Source: Agelas oroides (Eukaryota; Porifera; Demospongiae; Agelasida; Agelasidae). Taken from it: DNA of 64,000 bases. The notes beneath the pieces were generated by a model that made no database searches, was not told where the DNA came from, and saw nothing but the letters and a program-made list of their open reading frames with translations. Position numbers and translations under genes: made by a program. The stretch lies in NCBI GenBank assembly GCA_949130485.1, contig OX422185.1:6037928-6101927 (forward strand), read 5' to 3'. Shown here piece after piece: positions 45,722 through 58,865 of this stretch (positions are counted from its first letter, which is position 1; every line of letters begins with the position of its first letter).

Positions 45722-48700
45722 GTATATAAACTACAATTTCCCGTTCCAGTTCAGCACACAGTGTGCCAGAGTTACAAACCAATTTGATATTATGAATGTA
45801 CAGGTAGAGTGGAGTTGATTGATACCTAGTTTGTCCTATTTGAAGTAGTTTTGGTCACGTTGATTTGAAAAAGCTAAGGTGATTGACCATCGAATTGATA
45901 TTCGGTAGGGTGTAAACTGCAATTTCCCGTTCCAGTCCAGCACACAGTGTGCCAGACTTACAAATCAATTTGATATTATCAATGTACAGGTAGAGTGGAG
46001 TTGATTGATACCTAGTTTGTCCTATTTGAAGTAGTTTTGGTCTCATAGGTTTGAAAAAGCTAAGGCGATTGAGCATCGAGTTGATATTCGGTAGGGTGTA
46101 AACTACAATTTCCCGTTCCAGTCCAGCACACAGTGTGCCAGAGTTACAAACCAATTTGATATTATGAATGTACAGGTAGAGTGGAGTTGATTGATACCTA
46201 GTTTGTCCTGTTTGAAGTAGTTTTGGTCTCGTAGGTTTGAAAAAGCTAAGGCGATTGACCATCGAGTTGATATTCGGTTGGGTGTCAACTACAATTTCCC
46301 GTTCCAGTCCAGCACACAGTGTGCCAGAGTTACAAACCAATTTGATATTATGAATGTACAGGTACAGTGGAGTTGATTGATACCTAGTTTGTCCTATTTG
46401 AAGTAGTTTTGGTCTCGTAGGTTTGAAAAAGCTAAAGCGATTGACCATCGAGTTGATATTCGGTTGGGTGTAAACTACAATTTCCCGTTCCAGTCCAGCA
46501 CACAGTGTGCCAGAGTTACAAACCAATTTGATATTATGAATGTACAGATAGAGTGGAGTTGATTGATACCTAGTTTGTCCTATTTGAAGTAGTTTTGGTC
46601 TCATAGGTTTGAAAAAGCCAAGGCGATTGAGCATCGAGTTGATATTCGGTAGGGTGTAAACTACAATTTCCCGTTCCAGTCCAGCACACAGTACAAACCA
46701 ATTTGATATTATGAATGTACAGGTAGAGTGGAGTTGATTGATACCTAGTTTGTCCTGTTTGAAGTAGTTTTGGTCTCATAGGTTTGAAAAAGCTAAGGCG
46801 ATTGAGCATCGAGTTGATATTCGGTTGGGTGTAAACTGCAATTTCCCGTTCCAGTCCAGCACACAGTGTGCCAGACTTACAAACCAATTTGATATTATGA
46901 ATGTACAGGTAGAGTGGAGTTGATTGATACCTAGTTTGTCCTATTTGAAGTAGTTTTGGTCTCATAGGTTTGAAAAAGCTAAGGCGATTGAGCATCGAGT
47001 TGATATTCGGTAGGGTGTAAACTACAATTTCCCGTTCCAGTCCAGCACACAGTGTGCCAGACTTACAAACCAATTTGATATTATGAATGTACAGGTAGAG
47101 TGGAGTTGATTGATACCTAGTTTGTCCTATTTGAAGTAGTTTTGGTCTCATAGGTTTGAAAAAGCTAAGGCGATTGAGCATCGAGTTGATATTCGGTAGG
47201 GTGTAAACTACAATTTCCCGTTCCAGTTCAGCACACAGTGTGCCAGACCTGCAAACCAATTTGATATTATGAATGTACAGGTAGAGTGGAGTTGATTGAT
47301 ACCTAGTTTGTCCTATTTGAAGTAGTTTTGGTCTCATAGGTTTGAAAAAGCTAAGGCGATTGAGCATCGAGTTGATATTCGGTAGGGTGTAAACTACAAT
47401 TTCCCGTTCCAGTCCAGCACACCCCGTGTTTGCCAGAGTTACAAACCAATTTGATATTATGAATGTACAGGTAGAGTGGAGTTGATTGATACCCAGTTTG
47501 TCCTATTTGAAGTAGTTTTGGTCTCGTAGGTATGAAAAAGCTAAGGGGATTGACCATCAAGTTGATATTCGGTTGGGTGTAAACTACAATTTCCCGTTCC
47601 AGTTCAGCACACAGTGTGCCAGACCTACAAACCAATTTGATATTATGAATGTACAGGTAGAGTGGAGTTGATTGATACCTAGTTTGTCCTATTTGAAGTA
47701 GTTTTGGTCTCATAGGTTTGAAAAAGCTAAGGCGATTCAGCATCGAGTTGATATTCGGTAGGGTGTAAACTACAATTTCCCATTCCAGTTCAGCACACAG
47801 TGTTCCAGAGTTACAAACCAATTTGATATTATGAATGTACAGGTAGAGTGGAGTTGATTGATACCTAGTTTGTCCTATTTGAAGTAGTTTTGGTCTCATA
47901 GGTTTGAAAAAGCTAAGGCGATTGACCATCGAGTTGATATTCGGTTGGGTGTAAACTACAATTTCCCGTTCCAGTCCAGCACACAGTGTGCCAGAGTTAC
48001 AAACCAATTTGATATTATGAATGTACAGATAGAGTGGAGTTGATTGATACCTAGTTTGTCCTATTTGAAGTAGTTTTGGTCTCATAGGTTTGAAAAAGCC
48101 AAGGCGATTGAGCATCGAGTTGATATTCGGTAGGGTGTAAACTACAATTTCCCGTTCCAGTCCAGCACACAGTACAAACCAATTTGATATTATGAATGTA
48201 CAGGTAGAGTGGAGTTGATTGATACCTAGTTTGTCCTATTTGAAGTAGTTTTGGTCTCATAGGTTTGAAAAAGCTAAGGCGATTGACCATCGAGTTGATA
48301 TTCGGTTGGGTGTAAACTACAATTTCCCGTTCCAGTCCAGCACACAGTGTGCCAGAGTTACAAACCAATTTGATATTATGAATGTACAGATAGAGTGGAG
48401 TTGATTGATACCTAGTTTGTCCTGTTTGAAGTAGTTTTGGTCTCATAGGTTTGAAAAAGCTAAGGCGATTGAGCATCGAGTTGATATTCGGTTGGGTGTA
48501 AACTGCAATTTCCCGTTCCAGTCCAGCACACAGTGTGCCAGACTTACAAACCAATTTGATATTATGAATGTACAGGTAGAGTGGAGTTGATTGATACCTA
48601 GTTTGTCCTATTTGAAGTAGTTTTGGTCTCATAGGTTTGAAAAAGCTAAGGCGATTGAGCATCGAGTTGATATTCGGTAGGGTGTAAACTACAATTTCCC

Positions 48701-50390
48701 GTTCCAGTCCAGCACACAGTGTGCCAGACTTACAAACCAATTTGATATTATGAATGTACAGGTAGAGTGGAGTTGATTGATACCTAGTTTGTCCTATTTG
48801 AAGTAGTTTTGGTCTCATAGGTTTGAAAAAGCTAAGGCGATTGAGCATCGAGTTGATATTCGGTAGGGTGTAAACTACAATTTCCCGTTCCAGTTCAGCA
48901 CACAGTGTGCCAGACCTGCAAACCAATTTGATATTATGAATGTACAGGTAGAGTGGAGTTGATTGATACCTAGTTTGTCCTATTTGAAGTAGTTTTGGTC
49001 TCATAGGTTTGAAAAAGCTAAGGCGATTGAGCATCGAGTTGATATTCGGTAGGGTGTAAACTACAATTTCCCGTTCCAGTCCAGCACACCCCGTGTTTGC
49101 CAGAGTTACAAACCAATTTGATATTATGAATGTACAGGTAGAGTGGAGTTGATTGATACCCAGTTTGTCCTATTTGAAGTAGTTTTGGTCTCGTAGGTAT
49201 GAAAAAGCTAAGGGGATTGACCATCAAGTTGATATTCGGTTGGGTGTAAACTACAATTTCCCGTTCCAGTTCAGCACACAGTGTGCCAGACCTACAAACC
49301 AATTTGATATTATGAATGTACAGGTAGAGTGGAGTTGATTGATACCTAGTTTGTCCTATTTGAAGTAGTTTTGGTCTCATAGGTTTGAAAAAGCTAAGGC
49401 GATTCAGCATCGAGTTGATATTCGGTTGGGTGTAAACTACAATTTCCCGTTCCAGTTCAGCACACAGTGTGCCAGACCTACAAACCAATTTGATATTATG
49501 AATGTACAGGTAGAGTGGAGTTGATTGATACCTAGTTTGTCCTATTTGAAGTAGTTTTGGTCTCATAGGTTTGAAAAAGCTAAGGCGATTCAGCATCGAG
49601 TTGATATTCGGTAGGGTGTAAACTACAATTTGCCATTCCAGTTCAGCACACAGTGTTCCAGAGTTACAAACCAATTTGATATTATGAATGTACAGGTAGA
49701 GTGGAGTTGATTGATACCTAGTTTGTCCTATTTGAAGTAGTTTTGGTCTCATAAGTTTGAAAAAGCTAAGGCGATTGAGCATCGAGTTGATATTCGGTAG
49801 GGTGTAAACTACAATTTCCCGTTCCAGTCCAGCACACAGTGTGCCAGACTTACAAACCAATTTGATATTATGAATGTACAGGTAGAGTGGAGTTGATTGA
49901 TACCTAGTTTGTCCTATTTGAAGTAGTTTTGGTCTCATAGGTTTGAAAAAGCTAAGGCGATTGAGCATCGAGTTGATATTCGGTAGGGTGTAAACTACAA
50001 TTTCCCGTTCCAGTTCAGCACACAGTGTGCCAGACCTACAAACCAATTTGATATTATGAATGTACAGGTAGAGTGGAGTTGATTGATACCTAGTTTGTCC
50101 TATTTGAAGTAGTTTTGGTCTCATAGGTTTGAAAAAGCTAAGGCGATTCAGCATCGAGTTGATATTCGGTAGGGTGTAAACTACAATTTCCCATTCCAGT
50201 TCAGCACACAGTGTTCCAGAGTTACAAACCAATTTGATATTATGAATGTACAGGTAGAGTGGAGTTGATTGATACCTAGTTTGTCCTATTTGAAGTAGTT
50301 TTGGTCTCGTAGGTTTGAAAAAGCTAAGGCGATTGACTATTGAAATGATATTCGGTTGGGTGTAAACTGCATTTTTCCGTTCCATTCCTA
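45722..50390. repeat. 186-bp tandem array inside element copy 1 (about 25 units)
   Basis: The unit contains AAGCTAAGGCGATTGA, GAGTTGATATTCGGT, TAAACTACAATTTCCCGTTCC, CAGCACACAGTGTGCCAGA and GTAGAGTGGAGTTGATTGAT. 186 bp is 62 codons, so minus-strand frames of 250-455 codons cross many units. Rare variants (CAGCACACAGTACAAACC at 46681 and 48162; ACCCCGTGTT at 47421 and 49088) show a higher-order duplication of about 1.5-1.7 kb. Confidence 0.95.
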
Positions 50391-52140
50391 TTTTTTCCTA
50401 CCGTGTCTGATTTTTAATCTATTTATTCATCTTTACTGTTTCTCCTTACAGGACCAAATGGGCAAAGGTAGACAACCTGGGTGTTGTCTGTGGAAGACTG
50501 AAGTTACTGCCGTTAAGGAGATATTGGACTGAGTCTATTTAGTTGTTGACAGCAGTGCTTTTGTTTTTTGTATGTTCAGTTCCTGTCATCATTTGATCAT
50601 TCTGTCATGCATTGGTAAACTCTGGGCCGAACCATAAGTTCTGGGTTACTACCACTGTCAGTGCATGAGACGTTCCCCAACAAGTCAGCTCCACCTATAC
50701 CTATTCGTGCGTGGTGCGCGTGCGCAATTGTTTGAACTTTGACCTTGAGCGCGCTCGCGCTCGAAGTGTGATACTTTTCAAAATGAAGCGCGAGTGAAGG
50801 AAGGAGGTGTGCCACGGAACTCGGTCTGAACAGGACAACGGTGAGCAGTGTTTCTCGCAAAATTTATCTTGCTAGTACGTAGAAAGCTGGGAAATATGTC
50901 AGAATAGTATACAGTCACTTGTAGCCCTGTGACATTCTCATATGCTGTATATGAAGCTCTTGGAAACGCTCTTCATGGTGTGGATTTTGCTTTCTGTTTT
51001 AGTACATGTGGTGCTGGACTTCTGATGTCATCTCCCCTCCTTGTATACATAGATGGAGGTGAGCCTGGGATATTGTTACAAATTGTGACATGAATTCATC
51101 CTGTCATTCTTCCTCATTATGGCACTCAGACTGTGTATCACGGAACAAGAGCAAAGCAGGTACAGTACACTTTAACACACATACATACAAACATAAGTAC
51201 ACCTCCTATCTTTCCGTCTGACAGTGTACCCGCAACTTTTCTGTCGGGTCTATATCAAAGAGCAAGAGCCAGTGAAGAATTAAAGGTACAGTTCCCTTTT
51301 GTCTCGTACTGCACCCTCATTTTTCTGTCGCATAGTGTAACCTCGTTCTTCTTTCTGTCCCATACTCCAATTCCACATTCTTTCTGTTTCATAGTACACT
51401 TCCTCCCTCTTTGATATTGTTCTCTCCCCCCGCACGTACACACAAAGGTAGACAGAAGCCAGCCTGATGTATTGCCACAGTGAATATTTGCTCCTTACAT
51501 TCTTCCTCACCACTTTTACATCCAGGGTCTATCACGGAACAAAAGCCAAGTAAAGAATTAGAGGTACAGTTCTTTCTCTCTCATAGTGCACCCTTGTCCT
51601 TTCTGTCCCATAACTGTACCCACATTCTTTGCATGATATTCTTACCCCTCGTATATACACACTGGGTAGATAGAGGCCAGCCTGGGTACAATCTACAATG
51701 ATAACCTCTTCCTTTCCTATTACTCCCACGTTCAGAGTCAAACACGGAAAGTGAGCCAAACAAAGAATTAGAGGTAGATGTTCCTTCCTCATTTTCTCTC
51801 TTCCCTCCTCTGCACACACACACTCACACAGACACAGAACAATAACAAAGTGAAGAAGTACAGGTACGGCATGCACTTCCAGAGCCCATACATGCACTTT
51901 CCCTTTTATTTCTGCCCAATGATATACTAGTATTTATGCTGTCTTGTTTCCCCACAGATGCAGATATCTATGCTGCAGAAAGTACAAAAGTAACAAGTGA
52001 CTTTATACTTGAACTAAGTAGATGCTATATACTAAGGTTTACTTGCTTTTGCTGTCAGTGCATTTCCTTGTGTGCATTATAATCTGTTTTGCCGCAATAC
52101 TGTCATTCAACAGCAAGGACAAGCTGAATGTACAATGCAT
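50391..52140. other. Exon-like duplicated segments in tail of element copy 1
   Basis: A splice-like acceptor TTTCTCCTTACAG at about 50453 precedes a short frame (DQMGKGRQPGCCLWK...). Further on, three diverged direct copies of a module of about 220-400 bp begin near 51051, 51449 and 51667. Each runs through AGCCTGG/AGCCTGAT, a C/T-rich stretch and an AG, to a 30-39-nt CTATCACGGAACAA..GAATTAGAG-like segment followed by GTACAG or GTAGATG. The last frame ends LSRCYILRFTCFCCQCISLC... then stop. Nothing was recognised. These may be captured gene fragments. Confidence 0.4.
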
Positions 52141-52215
52141 AGATTATACTGCTATAAGCAGGATGACAATCATACCAATTCATGGATGAAAATCATACTA
52201 TCTACTCGTGTGATG

Positions 52216-52400
52216 ATCATACCCTTTTTGGTATGAAATTCATACCGTTTTGGTATGATATTCATACCACTTTGGTATGATATTCATACCGTTTTAGGTA
52301 TGAAATCCATACCATTTTTGGTATGAAATTCATACCGTTTTTGGTATGCTCAGTGTAAAAAGCGAAATCATACCTATTTTGGTATGAACTTCATACCATT
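52216..52400. repeat. Subterminal palindrome array of copy 1
   Basis: About seven units of GGTATGAAATTCATACC with a T-rich 4-7-base spacer. The matching array of copy 2 is at about 60720-60905. Such arrays near the ends of CACTA elements are typical transposase-binding regions. Confidence 0.75.
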
Positions 52401-52414
52401 GTTTTTGCTGTGTA

Positions 52415-52783
52415 GTATCCGCAAAGGAAATTCGTGTATATCCCCTGCAAACCCTACCACGGAACAATAGTTGCACTAATGCAAACTACATATGAATATT
52501 AAGCTGTGGGAATGGGGAGGCCAACAACGCAAACCCTCCGTTTGTGCAATCAACGCACAAAGCGGTACGAGCTTGTAAATTGTTCCTCCTGCAATATCGC
52601 ACCATAGTATCGGTAATTGAAATTCGCGTGTACTCCCTTCAAACCTTACCATGGAACAATAGTTGCACTAATGCAAACTACATATGAGCAAGAAGCTGTG
52701 GGAATAGGGAGGTCACAAACGCAAAACCCTCCGTTTGTGCAATCAACGCACAAAGGGGTACGAGCTTGCAAATTGTTTCTCCT
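52415..52783 (+). repeat. 192-bp satellite A between the two large elements
   Basis: About two A units in forward orientation. This shows that the two large elements are independent neighbouring insertions into one array and not a single element. Confidence 0.9.
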
Positions 52784-53384
52784 CACAGCAAAAACAACGG
52801 TATGAAGTTCATACCAAAAGAGTATGACCTTCATCCCAACGAATTTCATACCTATGGTATGAATTGAGCGAGTATGACTTTCATACTTTCAGCGGTGCGT
52901 AGTTCATACCGCGGATGGGAGAAGACGTTCGTCATACCGAAGCTGCGTGTGAACTTCATACCCCGCTGCACGCGGTGTTATTAGGTCAAAGGTCAAAAGC
53001 GTCGGTGGATGAGAAATCTATTTATGCGTGTAGGAAATTTTATATTCTGCGTGCAGTGCATGCAGTCGATGCAACATAGCCATGCAGCAGTGATCCCCGT
53101 GTCTCAAGACAGATTTCTTATGCAAGTAAGTCGATAGCTGATGAGAAATTTTGTTGAAAATTTGGATTTATCTGTGTAGATCTACCTACTTAGGGGTGGA
53201 TAGGAATTGTGCTTAAACATGCATGGTTAATTTGCTACACACTAGCAAATGCAATAAATGTTCCCATGCTTCCATCCTCCCACGAGGGTTGTCATTTTTA
53301 TGGGTACCATAGTCACAGTAGCAACTGAAGTCAGACTAGAAACCATATGTAAACTAGATTTTCCCGTTCCAATCCAGCACAGGT

Positions 53385-53684
53385 CAAGGGGTAGTCACTT
53401 ATATGTCGCCTGTAGAAGCGTTTGCGACCACAATCAAATATTTTGATTGGCAACAAGTGTGCTTGATCGCTTGATCGTCCCCTTCTGAGGCTCTTGATCA
53501 CTTGATTTTCAAGGGTCAAAGGTCAAATTGCAGCCACGCATTCTTGATTGTTGATTTTTAGCAGTTCAGAGGTCACCTTGATCCCTTGATCGGCCTCCCA
53601 AAAGGGCTTTGATCGCTTGATTCAGTTTTGATCCCGGTCGCAAACGCTTCTACAGGGGACATGTAAGTGACTATATACCCCTTG
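53385..53684. mobile_element. 300-bp foldback insertion inside element copy 2, 5-bp TSD
   Basis: CAAGGGGTAGTCACTTATAT..GTAGAAGCGTTTGCGACC is mirrored by GGTCGCAAACGCTTCTAC..ATGTAAGTGACTATATAC and CCCCTTG. CAGGT flanks it (53380-53384 and 53685-53689). The core has many TTGATCNCTTGAT motifs. It interrupts the first 186-bp unit and is absent from copy 1, so it arrived after the two copies separated. Confidence 0.8.
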
Positions 53685-53689
53685 CAGGT

Positions 53690-56600
53690 GTACATGTACC
53701 AGAGTTACAAACCAATTATGAAGATACCTAGTTTGTCCTATTTGAAGTAGTTTTGGTCTCGTACATGTAGGTTTGAAAAAGCTAAGGTGATTGAGCATCG
53801 AGTTGATATTCGGTTGGGTGTAAACTACAATTTCCCGTTCCAGTCTAGCACACAGTGTGCCAGAGTTAGAAACCAATTTGATATTATGAATGTACAGGTA
53901 GAGTGGAGTTGATTGATACCTAGTTTGTCCTATTTGAAGTAGTTTTGGTCTCGTAGGTTTGAAAAAGCTAAGGCGATTTACCATCGAATTGATGTTCGGT
54001 TGAGTGTAAACTACAATTTCCCGTTCCAGTCCAGCACACAGTGTGCCAGACTTACAAACCAATTTGATATTATGAATGTACAGGTAGAGTGGAGTTGATT
54101 GATACCTAGTTTGTCCTATTTGAAGTAGTTTTGGTCTCGTAGGTTTGAAAAAGCTAAGGCGATTGAGCATCGAGTTGATGTTCGGTTGGGTGTAAACTAC
54201 GATTTCCCGTTCCAGTCCAGCACACAGTGTGCCAGACTTACAAACCAATTTGATATTATGAATGTACAGGTAGAGTGGAGTTGATTGATACCTAGTTTGT
54301 CCTATTTGAAGTAGTTTTGGTCTTGTAGGTTTGAAAAAGCTAAGGCGATTGAGCATCGAGTTGATATTCGGTTGGGTGTAAACTACAATTTCCCGTTCCA
54401 GTCCTGCACACAGTGTGCCAGACTTACAAACCAATTTGATATTATGAATGTACAGGTAGAGTGGAGTTGATTGATACCTAGTTTGTCCTATTTGAAGTAG
54501 TTTTGGTCTCGTAGGTTTGAAAAAGCTAAGGCGATTGAGCATCGAGTTGATATTCGGTTTGGTGTAAACTACAATTTCCCGTTCCAGTCCAGCACACAGT
54601 GTGCCAGACTTACAAACCAATTTGATATTATGAATGTACAGGTAGAGTGGAGTTGATTGATACCTAGTTTGTCCTATTTGAAGTAGTTTTGGTCTCGTAG
54701 GTTTGAAAAAGCTAAGGCGATTGAGCATCGAGTTGATGTTCGGTTGGGTGTAAACTACAATTTCCCGTTCCAGTCCAGCACACAGTGTGCCAGACTTACA
54801 AACCAATTTGATATTATGAATGTACAGGTAGAGTGGAGTTGATTGATACCTAGTTTGTCCTATTTGAAGTAGTTTTGGTCTTGTAGGTTTGAAAAAGCTA
54901 AGGCGATTGAGCATCGAGTTGATATTCGGTTGGGTGTAAACTACAATTTCCCGTTCCAGTCCTGCACACAGTGTGCCAGACTTACAAACCAATTTGATAT
55001 TATGAATGTACAGGTAGAGTGGAGTTGATTGATACCTAGTTTGTCCTATTTGAAGTAGTTTTGGTCTCGTACGTTTGAAAAAGCTAAGGCGATTGAGCAT
55101 CGAGTTGATATTCGGTTTGGTGTAAACTACAATTTCCCGTTCCAGTCCAGCACACAGTGTGCCAGACTTACAAACCAATTTGATATTATGAATGTACAGG
55201 TAGAGTGGAGTTGATTGATACCTAGTTTGTCCTATTTGAAGTAGTTTTGGTCTTGTAGGTTTGAAAAAGCTAAGGCGATTGAGCATCGAGTTGATATTCG
55301 GTTGGGTGTAAACTACAATTTCCCGTTCCAGTCCTGCACACAGTGTGCCAGACTTACAAACCAATTTGATATTATGAATGTACAGGTAGAGTGGAGTTGA
55401 TTGATACCTAGTTTGTCCTATTTGAAGTAGTTTTGGTCTCGTACGTTTGAAAAAGCTAAGGCGATTGAGCATCGAGTTGATATTCGGTTTGGTGTAAACT
55501 ACAATTTCCCGTTCCAGTCCAGCACACAGTGTGCCAGACTTACAAACCAATTTGATATTATGAATGTACAGGTAGAGTGGAGTTGATTGATACCTAGTTT
55601 GTCCTATTTGAAGTAGTTTTGGTCTCGTAGGTTTGAAAAAGCTAAGGCGATTGAGCATCGAGTTGATATTCGGTTGGGTGTAAACTACAATTTCCCGTTC
55701 CAGTCCAGCACACAGTGTGCCAGACTTACAAACCAATTTGATATTATGAATGTACAGGTAGAGTGGAGTTGATTGATACCTAGTTTGTCCTATTTGAAGT
55801 AGTTTTGGTCTCGTAGGTTTGAAAAAGCTAAGGCGATTGAGCATCGAGTTGATATTCGGTTGGGTGTAAACTACAATTTCCCGTTCCAGTCCTGCACACA
55901 GTGTGCCAGACTTACAAACCAATTTGATATTATGAATGTACAGGTAGAGTGGAGTTGATTGATACCTAGTTTGTCCTATTTGAAGTAGTTTTGGTCTCGT
56001 AGGTTTGAAAAAGCTAAGGCGATTGAGCATCGAGTTGATATTCGGTTTGGTGTAAACTACAGTTTCCCGTTCCAGTCCAGCACACAGTGTGCCAGACTTA
56101 CAAACCAATTTGATATTATGAATGTACAGGTAGAGTGGAGTTGATTGATACCTAGTTTGTCCTATTTGAAGTAGTTTTGGTCTCGTAGGTTTGAAAAAGC
56201 TAAGGCGATTGAGCATCGAGTTGATATTCGGTTGGGTGTAAACTACAATTTCCCGTTCCAGTCCAGCACACAGTGTGCCAGACTTACAAACCAATTTGAT
56301 ATTATGAATGTACAGGTAGAGTGGAGTTGATTGATACCTAGTTTGTCCTATTTGAAGTTGTTTTGGTCTCGTAGGTTTGAAAAAGCTAAGGCGATTGAGC
56401 ATCGAGTTGATATTCGGTTGGGTGTAAACTACAATTTCCCGTTCCAGTCCTGCACACAGTGTGCCAGACTTACAAACCAATTTGATATTATGAATGTACA
56501 GGTAGAGTGGAGTTGATTGATGCCTAGTTTGTCCTATTTGAAGTAGTTTTGGTCTCGTAGGTTTGAAAAAGCTAAGGCGATTGAGCATCGAGTTGATATT

Positions 56601-58865
56601 CGGTTTGGTGTAAACTACAGTTTCCCGTTCCAGTCCAGCACACAGTGTGCCAGAGTTACAAACCAATTTGATATTATGAATGTACAGGTAGAGTGGAGTT
56701 GATTGATACCTAGTTTGTCCTATTTGAAGTAGTTTTGGTCTCGTAGGTTTGAAAAAGCTAAGGCGATTGAGCATCGAGTTGATATTCGGTTGGGTGTAAA
56801 CTACAATTTCCCGTTCCAGTCCTGCACACAGTGTGCCAGACTTACAAACCAATTTGATATTATGAATGTACAGGTAGAGTGGAGTTGATTGATACCTAGT
56901 TTGTCCTATTTGAAGTAGTTTTGGTCTCGTAGGTTTGAAAAAGCTAAGGCGATTGAGCATCGAGTTGATATTCGGTTGGGTGTAAACTACAATTTCCCGT
57001 TCCAGTCCAGCACACAGTGTGTCAGAGTTAGAAACCAATTTGATATTATGAATGTACAGGTAGAGTGGAGTTGATTGATACCTAGTTTGTCCTATTTGAA
57101 GTAGTTTTGGTCTCGTAGGTTTGAAAAACTAAGGCGATTGAGCATCGAGTTGATATTCGGTTTGGTGTAAACTACAATTTCCCGTTCCAGTCCTGCACAC
57201 AGTGTGCCAGACTTACAAACCAATTTGATATTATGAATGTACAGGTAGAGTGGAGTTGATTGATACCTAGTTTGTCCTATTTGAAGTAGTTTTGGTCTCT
57301 AGGTTTGAAAAACTAAGGCGATTGAGCATCGAGTTGATATTCGGTTTGGTGTAAACTACAATTTCCCGTTCCAGTCCAGCACACAGTGTGCCAGACTTAC
57401 AAACCAATTTGATATTATGAATGTACAGGTAGAGTGGAGTTGATTGATGCCTAGTTTGTCCTGTTTGAAGTAGTTTTGGTCGTGTAGGTTTGAAAAAGCT
57501 AAGGCGATTGACCATCGAGTTGATGTTCAGTTGGGTGTAAACTACAATTTCCTGTTCCATTCCAGCACAGAGTGTACCAGACTTACAAACCAATTTGATA
57601 TTATGAATGTACAGGTAGAGTGGAGTTGATTGATACCTAGTTTGTCCTATTTGAAGTAGTTTTGGTCTCGTAGGTTTGAAAAACTAAGGCGATTGAGCAT
57701 CGAGTTGATATTCGGTTTGGTGTAAACTACAATTTCCCGTTCCAGTCCAGCACACAGTGTGCCAGACTTACAAACCAATTTGATATTATGAATGTACAGG
57801 TAGAGTGGAGTTGATTGATGCCTAGTTTGTCCTGTTTGAAGTAGTTTTGGTCTTGTAGGTTTGAAAAAGCTAAGGCGATTGACCATCGAGTTAATATTCA
57901 GTTGGGTGTAAACTACAATTTCCTGTTCCATTCCAGCACAGAGTGTACCAGACTTACAAACCAATTTGATATTATGAATGTACAGGTAGAGTGGAGTTGA
58001 TTGATACCTAGTTTGTCCTATATTTGAAGTAGTTTTGGTCTCATAGGTTTGAAAAAGCTAAGGCGATTGACCATCGAGTTGATATTCGGTTCGGTGTAAA
58101 CTACAATTTCCCGTTCCAGTCCAGCACACAGTGTGCCAGACTTACAAACCAATGTGACATTATGAATGTACAGGTAGAGTGGAGTTGATTGATACCTAGT
58201 TTGTCCTATTTGAAGTAGTTTTGGTCTCATAGGTTTGAAAAAGCTAAGGCGATTGAGCATCGAGTTGATATTCGGTTTGGTGTAAACTACAATTTCCCGT
58301 TCCAGTCCAGCACACAGTGTGCCAGACTTACAAACCAATTTGATATTATGAATGTACAGGTAGAGTGGAGTTGATTGATGCCTAGTTTGTCCTGTTTGAA
58401 GTAGTTTTGGTCTTGTAGGTTTGAAAAAGCTAAGGCGATTGACCATCGAGTTGATATTCAGTTGGGTGTAAACTACAATTTCCTGTTCCATTCCAGCACA
58501 GAGTGTACCAGACTTACAAACCAATTTGATATTATGAATGTACAGGTAGAGTGGAGTTGATTGATACCTAGTTTGTCCTATTTGAAGTAGTTTTGGTCTC
58601 ATAGGTTTGAAAAAGCTAAGGCGATTGACCATCGAGTTGATATTCGGTTCGGTGTAAACTACAATTTCCCGTTCCAGTCCAGCACACAGTGTGCCAGACT
58701 TACAAACCAATTTGACATTATGAATGTACAGGTAGAGTGGAGTTGATTGATACCTAGTTTGTCCTATTTGAAGTAGTTTTGGTCTAATAGGTTTGAAAAA
58801 GCTAAGGCGATTGAGCATCGAGTTGATATTCGGTTTGGTGTAAACTACAATTTCCTGTTCCATTC
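53690..58865. repeat. 186-bp tandem array inside element copy 2 (about 28 units)
   Basis: The same unit as in copy 1. On the minus strand one frame stays open for 1138 codons (57038-53622), with a 62-residue repeat containing SFFKPTRPKLLQIGQTRYQS and LCAGLEREIVVYTQPNINSM. Units alternate CAGTCCAGCACAC and CAGTCCTGCACAC in an irregular two- or three-unit pattern, pointing to recent higher-order amplification. Small indels near 57127 and 57300 break the frame. Confidence 0.95.

Larger units (their letters stand above)
45172..52412. mobile_element. 7.2-kb CACTA-like non-autonomous element, copy 1
   Basis: Termini CACAGCAAAAACAACGG and CCATTGTTTTTGCTGTG are inverted, extending to 32 bp with one mismatch. 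A 2-bp TA lies on each side (45170-45171 and 52413-52414). Subterminal DNA is full of GGTATGAA..TTCATACC palindromes. CACAG/CACTA-type ends, 2-3-bp duplications and subterminal repeat arrays are features of the EnSpm/CACTA superfamily. No transposase frame is present. The body is a 186-bp tandem array (45722-50390) plus a 1.7-kb non-array tail. It is inserted in the A satellite. Confidence 0.82.
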
